Shown here one piece after another: positions 1 to 6,069 of a DNA stretch of 7,936 bases. Under the pieces are notes generated by a model. It had not been told where the DNA came from. It made no database searches and saw only the letters and a list, made by a program, of their open reading frames with translations. The stretch comes from Alphaproteobacteria bacterium (lineage in GTDB: Bacteria; Pseudomonadota; Alphaproteobacteria; Micropepsales; Micropepsaceae). The stretch covers positions 1 to 7,936 of the forward strand of contig PKWC01000267.1 in assembly GCA_003131925.1 (NCBI GenBank), written 5' to 3'. Position numbers and translations under genes: made by a program. The stretch's first letter is position 1. Each line of letters opens with the position of its first letter.

Positions 1-566
1 ATTTCCTCGTCGCGCCCGATCACGGGATCGAGCTTTCCGCTTCGCGCGAGCTCCGTCAGATCGCGCGCATATTTCTTGAGCGCGTCATAGGCATTTTCGG
101 CTGTCGCGGAATCCGCTGTCCTGCCCTGGCGCAATTCCTGGATGGCCTTGTTGAGATTTTGTGGGCGGACATTTGCGTCCCTGAGGATGCGCGCAGCATC
201 GCTTCCGCTGGCGAGCGCGAGTGCCTGAAGCAGAATCTCGGCGGTGACGAAGCTGTCTCCGGCCTTCTTTGCCAGTTCCTGGGCAGAATCGAGCAGACGC
301 GCCATCTCGGGTGCGAGATAGGCTTGTCCGGCACCCGAGCCTTCGACACGCGGCACCTTGCCGAGCTCCGATTCGACCTCCTGACGGACGAGATCTGGAC
401 GACCGCCGGAAGCAGCGATCAGCCGAGCCGCGAGGCCCTCCTCATCGTCGATCAGCACCTTGAGAAGGTGCAGAGGTCCGATCGTCTGATGGTGAGAGCG
501 AAGGGCGAAACCTTGTGCGGATTGGATGAATCCGCGCGCCCGCTCGGTGAATTTCTCGATATCCAT
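1..566 (-). CDS. clpB: ATP-dependent chaperone ClpB, N-terminal part (3' end outside window)
   Basis: ClpB is a cytoplasmic hexameric AAA+ disaggregase that pulls polypeptides out of heat-damaged aggregates together with DnaK/DnaJ/GrpE. The reading frame starts at an ATG (complement of 564-566) and stays open to the window edge, giving 188 codons. It begins MDIEKFTERARGFIQSAQ, the standard ClpB start. The double Clp N-domain fills about residues 1-145, with the typical stretch KKAGDSFVTAEILLQALAL around residues 98-116. The linker into the first nucleotide-binding domain follows, including RTADSATAENAYDALKKYAR and then KLDPVIGRDEE at the window edge. The Walker A motif lies just beyond, so ATPase residues cannot be checked. 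A strong GGAGAGG ribosome binding site sits 4 bases upstream. The N-domain and the linker match ClpB rather than ClpA or ClpC. A candidate heat-shock promoter lies upstream. Confidence 0.97.
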   Translation of the reverse strand, partial: MDIEKFTERARGFIQSAQGFALRSHHQTIGPLHLLKVLIDDEEGLAARLIAASGGRPDLVRQEVESELGKVPRVEGSGAGQAYLAPEMARLLDSAQELAKKAGDSFVTAEILLQALALASGSDAARILRDANVRPQNLNKAIQELRQGRTADSATAENAYDALKKYARDLTELARSGKLDPVIGRDEE

Positions 567-570
567 GTTG

Positions 571-577
571 CCTCTCC
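571..577 (-). promoter_or_regulatory. Ribosome binding site of clpB
   Basis: GGAGAGG on the minus strand, four bases before the clpB ATG. It is flanked by TGCC and GGCA, which can pair as a 4-bp stem with GGAGA in the loop, so the site may be partly structured. It fixes the clpB start. Confidence 0.75.
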
Positions 578-585
578 GGCAGGGC

Positions 586-636
586 CCCTTCAGGCAGCCA
601 CTGCAAGCCGCACGTCAATGCGCGGCCTCCGAAGGG
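586..636 (-). other. Nested hairpin in the clpB leader
   Basis: In the predicted clpB leader RNA an inner hairpin occupies 607-626: seven base pairs including one G-U, closing a loop of six bases (GCCGCGC pairing with GTGCGGC). An outer pairing CCCTTC (631-636) with GAAGGG (586-591) can enclose it. The structure lies between the candidate promoter and the ribosome binding site. It could affect translation or RNA stability, but no known thermosensor family is recognised in it. Confidence 0.3.
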
Positions 637-651
637 CACCGCGCTCCTTCA

Positions 652-683
652 ATATGTAGAGGGGTAATCCGGACGAACAAGGG
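652..683 (-). promoter_or_regulatory. Candidate RpoH (sigma-32 type) promoter of clpB
   Basis: On the minus strand CCCTTGTT (676-683, core CTTGTT 676-681) is followed after 16 bases by CTACATAT (652-659). This resembles the alphaproteobacterial heat-shock pattern, roughly CTTGAA then 16-17 bases then a CCATAT-like -10. It lies between DUF4167 and clpB, and clpB is a classic heat-shock gene. The predicted leader would be about 80 bases. The match is by eye; the TT replacing AA in the -35 box is a departure from consensus. Confidence 0.45.
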
Positions 684-700
684 CGGTTGAGACGGCGCCG

Positions 701-1087
701 TCAGGCGGCTGCGTCGTCGCTCTCTTCGTCTTCCAGGTCTCTGCCGGCGTCGGCAAGCGAGAACGACGGGGTGCTTCCATTCTGCACCGGCGTATCGCGT
801 CCATTGCCCATATTCGAACCGCCGTTCGTCTGATGAGGCTGTCCCTGGTAGGGCTGCTGAGGCTGGTTGGCCGCCATGATCCGATAATAGTGTTCCGCGT
901 GCTGTAGATAGTTCTCGGCAGCAACACGATCTCCTGCCGAGTTCGCATCGCGCGCGAGCTGCAGATACTTTTCGTACACATGAGCCGCTGAACCGCGGAT
1001 TTTGATCTCCGGACCGGCCGAATCGAATGTCCGGTTCGGATTGTTGTTCTGCGGCGGCCGGCGGCCGCGTCCACGTGAGCGTTTCAC
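701..1087 (-). CDS. DUF4167 domain-containing protein
   Basis: A conserved alphaproteobacterial protein of unknown function. From the chosen start it has 128 residues. A basic head (KRSRGRGRRPPQ, residues 2-13) suggests nucleic-acid contact. The conserved DUF4167 core spans about residues 17-71: NRTFDSAGPEIKIRGSAAHV, then a helical section with YLQLARDANSAGDR and NYLQHAEHYYRIM. A low-complexity Q/N/G-rich tail follows and ends in an acidic stretch (DLEDEESDDAAA). I chose the GTG at 1085-1087 because AGGGGA stands five bases upstream and the protein then begins exactly at the family's basic head. An in-frame ATG at 1118-1120 would add MTSWHKGTGDQ but has only a poor ribosome binding site. It lies between prmC and clpB, its usual neighbours. 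A ribosome- or RNA-related role is inference only. Confidence 0.88.
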   Translation of the reverse strand: MKRSRGRGRRPPQNNNPNRTFDSAGPEIKIRGSAAHVYEKYLQLARDANSAGDRVAAENYLQHAEHYYRIMAANQPQQPYQGQPHQTNGGSNMGNGRDTPVQNGSTPSFSLADAGRDLEDEESDDAAA

Positions 1088-1091
1088 CTGA

Positions 1092-1097
1092 TCCCCT
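1092..1097 (-). promoter_or_regulatory. Ribosome binding site supporting the GTG start of the DUF4167 gene
   Basis: AGGGGA on the minus strand, with the GGGG run ending five bases before the GTG at 1085-1087. The alternative upstream ATG at 1120 has nothing comparable, so this site decides the start call. Confidence 0.5.
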
Positions 1098-1150
1098 GTT
1101 CCTTTATGCCAACTCGTCATTTCATGCCCGTTTGCTTGTCGTTCGTGGTC

Positions 1151-1170
1151 AAAGCCCGCTCTCGGGCCTT
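1151..1170 (-). terminator. Terminator-like hairpin upstream of DUF4167
   Basis: Minus-strand AAGGCCCG-AGAG-CGGGCTTT forms an eight-pair stem (one G-U) with a four-base loop, and its 3' arm ends in TTT. It could stop transcription coming from prmC or end a small RNA encoded in the gap. The T run is short (three), so it may be only a weak terminator or attenuator. Confidence 0.4.
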
Positions 1171-1291
1171 CGCGCCGTCGGGCTTGCACCACTGGCGCAG
1201 ATATGACCGTTTGGAAGCGCAGTTGCGTCTTTCGCCTTGTACATTGCACGGCCAGCGGCGCTTACGTCGCGCCCGCCGTCCCCGCGGTTCC

Positions 1292-1319
1292 CCAAACGCC
1301 GGATCGACCCGGCATTCGG
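1292..1319 (-). other. Stable hairpin in the prmC-DUF4167 gap
   Basis: Minus-strand CCGAATGCCGG-GTCGAT-CCGGCGTTTGG gives an 11-pair uninterrupted stem using two G-U pairs. On the plus strand those two pairs become A-C mismatches, so the structure favours a minus-strand transcript, the direction of the genes. No T run follows, so it does not look like an ordinary terminator. It may be part of a structured leader or small RNA. Confidence 0.4.
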
Positions 1320-1330
1320 CGGGGCTCCGT

Positions 1331-1354
1331 GCTTCCCCTACTTCCAAGGGAAGC
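1331..1354 (-). other. Hairpin just after the prmC stop codon
   Basis: Minus-strand GCTTCCC and GGGAAGC form a seven-pair stem around a ten-base loop, starting seven bases after the prmC stop. A competing smaller hairpin, CTTCC-CTT-GGAAG, uses the same left arm, so two mutually exclusive folds are possible. No T run follows. It may protect the prmC mRNA end or take part in attenuation. Confidence 0.35.
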
Positions 1355-1361
1355 TAGCGGG

Positions 1362-2255
1362 TCAGTGGCCCTTTTCCAACTGATTTCTTTGGGGCCTGTG
1401 GGCCACATCTCCCGCCCGTCCAACAACGAGACAGCGGGGAACCCCCGAAAGATCGGAAGCGATATGGCCTACGTCAAGCCCGAAGTAACAGAGAATCCGC
1501 GTCACGGCAACTGCCTGTCCGGCACCAATCTCAACAAATGCCAGTCCGCTCTCGCGCAGTTGCCGCGCAAGAACGGGTGCAAGTGCGCGCATTGCCGCCA
1601 GACCATCGTTTCCCGCAGAGACAGCGGCTTTAGGCTCGTGCTCTCTGATTTCGGGCGCGCTTCCATCTACCTCCGACTGAGAAAGATAAGGCACGTTCGC
1701 GAAGATCACATCAAAAATGGCTTCTCCCGCCGCCGGCCAGTCCCCGTTCAAGAAGCTGCAACGTTCGACCACCCCGTGCCGGCAAGCGTTTCGGCGGGCG
1801 TAGGCAAGTGCAGCTTCCGACGCATCGAGTCCCACCCCCCTTGCCCGTCCATAATTCACGAGAAAAGCGACGAGCAAACACCCCGATCCCGTTCCGAGGT
1901 CCAGCACTTCAAGCGGCGCCTGGCGCTCGGGATGCGCCCGGAGCGCCTCTTCAATCAGTGTTTCCGTTTCAGGACGGGGAATGAGCACACCGGTACCTAC
2001 CTGGAATGCAAGGCTCCAGAATTCCTTTGTCCCGGTGATGTAGGCCAGCGGCTCGCGCCTGGCGCGCCGGAAGATCAATGCCTCGAATTCGCCAAGACCC
2101 TCCCGACCGGCGCTCTCGCAGGTCAGCAATGCGTCCGGTTCGATCCCGAGGGCACGTGCAAGGAGAACGCGCGCATCGAGCCGCGCAGATTCAATTCCAG
2201 CCGCGCGGAGGCATTGGGTGCCCTTTCCCAGCGCTTCGCGAATCGCGGGATTCAC
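1362..2255 (-). CDS. prmC: Release factor glutamine methyltransferase PrmC (HemK family)
   Basis: PrmC uses S-adenosylmethionine to methylate the glutamine of the GGQ motif in release factors RF1 and RF2, in the cytoplasm. The 297-residue protein has the family layout: an N-terminal helical domain (about 1-80, with EPLAYITGTKEFW at 68-80), RPETET at 94-99, the SAM-binding loop DLGTGSG at 119-125, the acidic residue after strand 2 in GLDAS (142-146), and a C-terminal EIGAGQ (242-247). The signature NPPY motif reads NVPY (187-190), an unusual change at the first proline. The start codon is GTG (complement of 2253-2255), overlapping the prfA stop as GTGA, which implies translational coupling. 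No good ribosome binding site is visible. The sequence continues about 17 residues beyond the usual end near LVVGR. Identity is secure; full activity is less so because of the motif change. Confidence 0.95.
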   Translation of the reverse strand: MNPAIREALGKGTQCLRAAGIESARLDARVLLARALGIEPDALLTCESAGREGLGEFEALIFRRARREPLAYITGTKEFWSLAFQVGTGVLIPRPETETLIEEALRAHPERQAPLEVLDLGTGSGCLLVAFLVNYGRARGVGLDASEAALAYARRNACRHGVVERCSFLNGDWPAAGEAIFDVIFANVPYLSQSEVDGSAPEIREHEPKAAVSAGNDGLAAMRALAPVLARQLRESGLAFVEIGAGQAVAVTRILCYFGLDVGHIASDLSGVPRCLVVGRAGDVAHRPQRNQLEKGH

Positions 2256-3337
2256 CGGTCAGGCTCGTGTTCGAGTTCCGCGAGTCGGTTTGCCTGATCT
2301 TCCGCGACGAGCGCATCAACGATCTCTCTCAGCTCGTCGCCTGAGAGAATGCGCTCGAGCTTGTACAGCGTGAGATTGATGCGGTGATCGGTCACGCGGC
2401 CCTGGGGAAAATTGTAGGTCCGGATGCGCTCGGAACGATCTCCCGAGCCGACGAGACCTTTTCGCTCGGCCGCCCTCGCACTCGCCTGACGTGCGCGCTC
2501 CGCCTCGAACAGCTTCGCTTTCAATATCTTGAGCGCTCTTGCGCGATTCTTGTGCTGCGATTTCTCGTCCTGCTGGGCCACGACGATCCCGGAAGGCAAA
2601 TGGGTGATGCGAACTGCGCTTTCAGTCTTGTTGACATGCTGGCCGCCGGCGCCGCTTGCGCGGAATACATCGATCCTGAGGTCCTTTTCGTCCACATGCA
2701 CATCCACGTCCTCCGGCTCTGGAAGCACGGCAACCGTCGCCGCAGAGGTATGGATGCGGCCGCCAGCCTCGGTGACCGGAACGCGCTGCACGCGATGCAC
2801 GCCGCTTTCGAACTTGAGCTTGGCATAAGCACCTTGGCCCACAACCTCGACGACCGCCTCTTTGACGCCGCCAAGATCGCTGTCGCTCAGGCCCAGAATT
2901 TCGGTGCGCCAGCCCATCAATTGCGCGTAGCGCTGATACATGCGCAGAAGATCCGACGCGAACAGGGCTGCTTCGTCACCCCCGGTTCCGGCACGGATTT
3001 CGACGATCGCAGAGGACGAATCGGCCGCATCCTTCGGCAACAATCGCAACTGCAATTCCCGCTCCACGTGCGCGAACCGATCCTTCAGTGCCGACTGCTC
3101 CTCCTGCGCCAGCGTGCGCAGCTCGATATCGCCCGCGCTGTCACTCGCGAGGGCTTCGGTATCGCGCAGCGCATGCTCGGTCTCTCGATATGCCGCAATC
3201 GCCTCGACGACCGGCGACAGCTCGGCGTATTCCTTGGAGAGCTTCACATACGCGCTTCCGCCCGCCCCGGCAGCGAGTTCCGCCTCTATGGCCGCAAAGC
3301 GGTCGACCAGCCGCGTCAGCTTTGCCTCTGGAATCAT
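2252..3337 (-). CDS. prfA: Peptide chain release factor 1 (RF1)
   Basis: RF1 recognises UAA and UAG in the ribosomal A site and triggers peptidyl-tRNA hydrolysis. The 361-residue length matches the family (360 in E. coli). An N-terminal helical domain (1-110) precedes the conserved GTGGDEAALFASDLLRMYQR region (117-136). The codon-recognition tripeptide is PVT (187-189) in HRVQRVPVTEAGGRIHTSA; this PxT form marks RF1, since RF2 carries SPF. The catalytic loop has GGQ at 231-233 in SGAGGQHVNKTESAVR, and the C-terminal domain includes RIRTYNFPQGRVTDHRI. The ATG lies 12 bp after the ispG stop, but the preceding bases (TATTCCCCGC) contain no Shine-Dalgarno match, so translation may depend on coupling with ispG. 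The stop overlaps the start of prmC, whose product would modify Gln233. Confidence 0.98.
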   Translation of the reverse strand: MIPEAKLTRLVDRFAAIEAELAAGAGGSAYVKLSKEYAELSPVVEAIAAYRETEHALRDTEALASDSAGDIELRTLAQEEQSALKDRFAHVERELQLRLLPKDAADSSSAIVEIRAGTGGDEAALFASDLLRMYQRYAQLMGWRTEILGLSDSDLGGVKEAVVEVVGQGAYAKLKFESGVHRVQRVPVTEAGGRIHTSAATVAVLPEPEDVDVHVDEKDLRIDVFRASGAGGQHVNKTESAVRITHLPSGIVVAQQDEKSQHKNRARALKILKAKLFEAERARQASARAAERKGLVGSGDRSERIRTYNFPQGRVTDHRINLTLYKLERILSGDELREIVDALVAEDQANRLAELEHEPDR

Positions 3338-3349
3338 GCGGGGAATACG

Positions 3350-4486
3350 CTACTGCGCGGCTTCCAGGGTTGCCGCAACGGAGCGTTCGCGATCGATCTC
3401 GGCAGCTTTTTTCTCGCAGAGTTCGACGACGTGATCGACGAGTTTCGCGTTGTCGAGCTTGTAGGCCGGCTTGCCGTTCAAATAAATCATTCCGGCATTC
3501 CCGCCCGCTCCACCACCGGTAAAGCCGAGATCGGTTTCGCGCGCTTCGCCTGGACCGTTTACCACGCAACCAATGATCGAGAGAGTCATCGGCGTTGCGA
3601 TGTGCTTCAGCCGCTCCTCGAGTGCTCGCACCGTTTCAATCACGTTGAATCCCTGGCGCGCGCAGGAGGGACAGGACACGATGTTGACTCCGCGGTGGCG
3701 AAGTCCAAGCGACTTCAGGATATCGAAGCCCACGCGAATCTCCTCCACCGGATCGGCGGAGAGCGATACCCGGATCGTGTCACCGATTCCCGACCACAGA
3801 AGCATGCCCATTCCGATAGACGATTTTGCAGTGCCCGACATGAGGCCGCCCGCCTCGGTAATTCCAAGATGCAGAGGGTAATCACATGCCTCGGCCAATC
3901 CCTGATAGGCCGCAACTGCCAGAAAAACGTCCGAGGCCTTCACGCTGATCTTGAATTCGGTAAAGTCATTGTCTTCGAGAATGCGCGCGTGATTGAGCGC
4001 ACTCTCGACCATCGCTTCCGGGCACGGCTCGCCGTAACGTTCCAGCAGATCCCTCTCGAGCGAGCCTGCATTCACACCAATGCGCATCGAACAACCATGA
4101 TCCTTCGCCGCCGCGACGACCTCGCGCACGCGCTGCGCCGAGCCGATATTGCCGGGATTGATGCGCAGACATGCCGCGCCCGCCGCAGCCGCTTCGAGCG
4201 CGCGCTTATAATGAAAATGGATGTCGGCCACGATGGGAACGTGCGCGGCCCTCACGATCGCCTTTAGCGCCGATGTGGATTCTGCATCCGGGCACGAGAC
4301 GCGAACGATGTCGGCTCCGGCCTCCTCGAGCGCCCGCACCTGCGCGATCGTAGCGCCCACGTCCCCTGTCACCGTGTTCGTCATGCTCTGAACGGAAATC
4401 GGCGCATCTCCGCCAATCTCGACAGCGCCGACATGGATTTTGCGCGACTTGCGGCGCGCAATATCGCGATACGGTCTGATACTCAT
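3350..4486 (-). CDS. ispG: 4-hydroxy-3-methylbut-2-en-1-yl diphosphate synthase IspG (GcpE)
   Basis: IspG carries out the penultimate step of the MEP pathway, reductively converting MEcPP to HMBPP with a [4Fe-4S] cluster and electrons from flavodoxin or ferredoxin. The 378-residue protein has the bacterial two-domain form: a TIM barrel (about 20-265) with ISVQSMTNTVTGDV, ADIHFHYKRAL, LRINPGNIG and ITEAGGLMSGTAKSSIG, followed by the cluster domain. Cluster ligands are visible as Cys272 and Cys275 (SCPSC), Cys307 (IIGCVVNGPGEA) and Glu314. There is no plant-type insert. The ATG at 4484-4486 is preceded by AGGTGA four bases upstream. It lies 16 bp after the RodZ-like gene and 12 bp before prfA, so it is probably mid-operon. 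In several alphaproteobacteria hisS sits between ispG and prfA; here it does not. Confidence 0.98.
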   Translation of the reverse strand: MSIRPYRDIARRKSRKIHVGAVEIGGDAPISVQSMTNTVTGDVGATIAQVRALEEAGADIVRVSCPDAESTSALKAIVRAAHVPIVADIHFHYKRALEAAAAGAACLRINPGNIGSAQRVREVVAAAKDHGCSMRIGVNAGSLERDLLERYGEPCPEAMVESALNHARILEDNDFTEFKISVKASDVFLAVAAYQGLAEACDYPLHLGITEAGGLMSGTAKSSIGMGMLLWSGIGDTIRVSLSADPVEEIRVGFDILKSLGLRHRGVNIVSCPSCARQGFNVIETVRALEERLKHIATPMTLSIIGCVVNGPGEARETDLGFTGGGAGGNAGMIYLNGKPAYKLDNAKLVDHVVELCEKKAAEIDRERSVAATLEAAQ

Positions 4487-4490
4487 GTCG

Positions 4491-4496
4491 TCACCT
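4491..4496 (-). promoter_or_regulatory. Ribosome binding site of ispG
   Basis: AGGTGA on the minus strand, four bases before the ispG ATG, inside the 16-bp gap after the RodZ-like gene. It supports the ATG at 4486. Confidence 0.6.
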
Positions 4497-4502
4497 GAAC
4501 GG

Positions 4503-5591
4503 TTAGCCGGGGTTTCTCGATCCGTTGCGGTCTACTATGGCCCGCGGATCGAGCGAAAGCGCTTCCGTCATTTCGCCGGAGCGGCCCGCGGCTCCCACGT
4601 CCTTTCCATCGAGTTCGAGTGAAACCGCGCCGCCATCGGGGGTCGTCAGCGACAGTCCCACAAGATTGGGAACGCGATAGGTGTCGCCGGGATGCAATAT
4701 ACGGTTGAGGAAGACCTTCCCATCGGCGCCCTCTACGAGGATGCGCGTAAGGCCCCTGACATGAAGAACGACCCGCGCGTTCCGGGCGCCCAGCTCTTGC
4801 CCACTCGACAACCCGGCTCCCTGCGCGACCTTGTTATCGGCTGAAACTGCTTCTTTTGCTGGAACGAGCTGGCTCTGGACCACAGGCGTTTTCGCTGAAA
4901 CCTGGACCGCGCCTGGGGCTGCGGAGCGGGTCTCACCAAGCGAAGCTCTACGGGCTTGCCGCTGTACCGGCTGTGACACTGCCGCCGCATTCGGCGTCGG
5001 GGCCGGGTTTTGGGCCATGTGAATCTGTGCCGTGAGGCGGTTGTTCGCAGGAGATCTGTGGGCGCTCGCTTCCGGCGTTGCGATCCTCGCCGGAACCGGA
5101 GCCACGGGTTGAGTGGACAGCCGGTCAGCCGACCGGGCGAGATGATAGGCCCCGTACGCAACAACGCCGATGACGACAAACGCCATCACCTGCCAGCCAC
5201 GCGGCAATCGGCTCTCGCTGGTTTCCGGCGCCAATCCAACCTGCGGCGCTCCGTCCACGCGCCCGGCGATTTCTTTTTTAAAGCGTTCGACACATTGCTC
5301 GGAATCGAGGCCCAGATACGCTGAATAGCTCCGCACGAAACCAACTGCGTAGGTTCGCCCAGGCAGTGCCTCGAAACGGTCTTCCTCGATCGCTTCAAGA
5401 TGATCCTTGCGAATCCGCAACGCGCGCGCCACGGCCGCAAGCTCGTTGCCCCGCCGCAGACGCGCGGCCCGCAAATCCTGGCCTACCGTTTCGAGCGGCG
5501 CGTCGGCATCGCCCGAAATCTCGCGCAGATGCACCCGCCGTCTGCTCAGTTCACCGCGTTCATCCAGCGTCAGATGTGTGACCTTTGTCAT
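4503..5591 (-). CDS. RodZ-like protein: HTH domain, single membrane span, DUF4115-type C-terminal domain
   Basis: RodZ proteins link the MreB cytoskeleton to the cell-wall elongation machinery; the N-terminal HTH binds MreB and does not need DNA. From the ATG at 5589-5591 the protein has 362 residues. The HTH region spans about 36-98 (VGQDLRAARLRRGNELAAVA, then RKDHLEAIEEDRFEALPGR and YAVGFVRSYSAYLGL). One membrane span lies near 134-151 (WQVMAFVVIGVVAYGAYHLA). A long Ala/Pro/Gln/Ser-rich linker (about 152-270) follows, then a beta-rich C-terminal domain (about 272-350: ARVVLHVRGLTRILVEGADG, HPGDTYRVPN, GLSLTTPDGGAVSLELDGK) predicted to be periplasmic. A GTG at 5619-5621 would add ten residues; neither start has a clear ribosome binding site. 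It directly precedes ispG, a common alphaproteobacterial arrangement. A direct shape role is inferred from domain layout only. Confidence 0.9.
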   Translation of the reverse strand: MTKVTHLTLDERGELSRRRVHLREISGDADAPLETVGQDLRAARLRRGNELAAVARALRIRKDHLEAIEEDRFEALPGRTYAVGFVRSYSAYLGLDSEQCVERFKKEIAGRVDGAPQVGLAPETSESRLPRGWQVMAFVVIGVVAYGAYHLARSADRLSTQPVAPVPARIATPEASAHRSPANNRLTAQIHMAQNPAPTPNAAAVSQPVQRQARRASLGETRSAAPGAVQVSAKTPVVQSQLVPAKEAVSADNKVAQGAGLSSGQELGARNARVVLHVRGLTRILVEGADGKVFLNRILHPGDTYRVPNLVGLSLTTPDGGAVSLELDGKDVGAAGRSGEMTEALSLDPRAIVDRNGSRNPG

Positions 5592-5627
5592 CCGCAGACG
5601 AACTCGCCCATCCGGCTTCACCCATCA

Positions 5628-5656
5628 GCGAAACCGTGCTGGCAGGCCAGCGTCAA
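5628..5656 (-). promoter_or_regulatory. Possible promoter for the RodZ-like/ispG/prfA/prmC operon
   Basis: Minus-strand TTGACG (5651-5656) matches five of six bases of the -35 consensus and is followed after 17 bases by TTTCGC (5628-5633), a poor -10. A small hairpin, GCTGG-CCTG-CCAGC (5638-5651), lies in the spacer. The implied transcription start, about 5621, would give a leader of roughly 30 bases to the ATG at 5591. This is weak evidence; the operon may instead be read through from upstream. Confidence 0.2.
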
Positions 5657-5674
5657 GTGCGACGACTTCGCTCG

Positions 5675-6037
5675 TCAGTGGCTCCCACCAAGGGCGTTGA
5701 GAGGCTGCTGCATGCCAACACTTTGAGCCTTCATCAAAGTGTCCTGCGAGTTTTGCTGACGCCGGTTCCATTCGCGGGCCGTATGACACTCCCGCGCCCC
5801 ACCGAGACGCGAACCCGTCGCCGGGGGAGTCATTCGGCACACAACCTCGTCGAGATCAGAGGTGGAACTCGCAGCCGCGGCAGGCGCTGCTGTCGATGTC
5901 TGTGCCGTAACAGTGGGAGTCGGCGCTGTCTGCACTGACGGCGCCGGAGCCGCCTGTGTCGGGGCCGGATCCGCCGACGCGAGAGCGGGCACCAGCATGG
6001 CGGCCGCAGAAACCAGAACCATCTTCACCATACGCAT
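5675..6037 (-). CDS. Small exported protein with a two-cysteine TGSRLG motif, function unknown
   Basis: A 120-residue protein with no function I can assign. The N-terminus (MRMVKMVLVSAAAMLVPALASA) is a typical Sec signal peptide, with probable cleavage after Ala22 (A-S-A, then DP). Residues 23-60 are a disordered Ala/Pro/Thr linker. The conserved-looking part is VVCRMTPPATGSRLGGAREC and HTAREWNRRQQNSQDTLMKA, with Cys67 and Cys84 likely forming a disulfide in the periplasm. I recognise this C-x16-C, GSRL, T-x-x-W pattern from small uncharacterised secreted proteins of alphaproteobacteria. The start was chosen because AAGGAG lies nine bases upstream and the signal peptide begins there; a longer frame back to 6112 adds a charged, unlikely extension. 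It sits between ptsP and the RodZ-like gene, 93 bp and 83 bp from them. Confidence 0.8.
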   Translation of the reverse strand: MRMVKMVLVSAAAMLVPALASADPAPTQAAPAPSVQTAPTPTVTAQTSTAAPAAAASSTSDLDEVVCRMTPPATGSRLGGARECHTAREWNRRQQNSQDTLMKAQSVGMQQPLNALGGSH

Positions 6038-6046
6038 CGCCACATA

Positions 6047-6052
6047 CTCCTT
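6047..6052 (-). promoter_or_regulatory. Ribosome binding site of the small exported protein
   Basis: AAGGAG on the minus strand within GGAAGGAGT, nine bases before the ATG at 6035-6037. It decides this start over the frame's upstream start at 6112. Confidence 0.65.
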
Positions 6053-6069
6053 CCAGTATCGACACTTCC

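Noticed and set aside
1088..1361. Split (permuted) tmRNA or 6S RNA in the prmC-DUF4167 gap
   Set aside because: There is no tRNA-like T-arm with a seven-base loop, no CCA end, no ANDN-type tag sequence, and no long closing stem with a central bubble as in 6S RNA. The GGGTCGATCC segment only superficially recalls a T-arm.
1203..2297. Plus-strand open frame of 364 codons opposite prmC and its downstream gap
   Set aside because: Antisense to prmC with no family features; the gap part coincides with hairpins rather than coding-like sequence.
2384..4267. Plus-strand open frame of 627 codons opposite prfA and ispG
   Set aside because: It is antisense to two strongly conserved genes, spans their junction, has no recognisable domain, and is explained by the GC-rich codon bias of the minus-strand genes.
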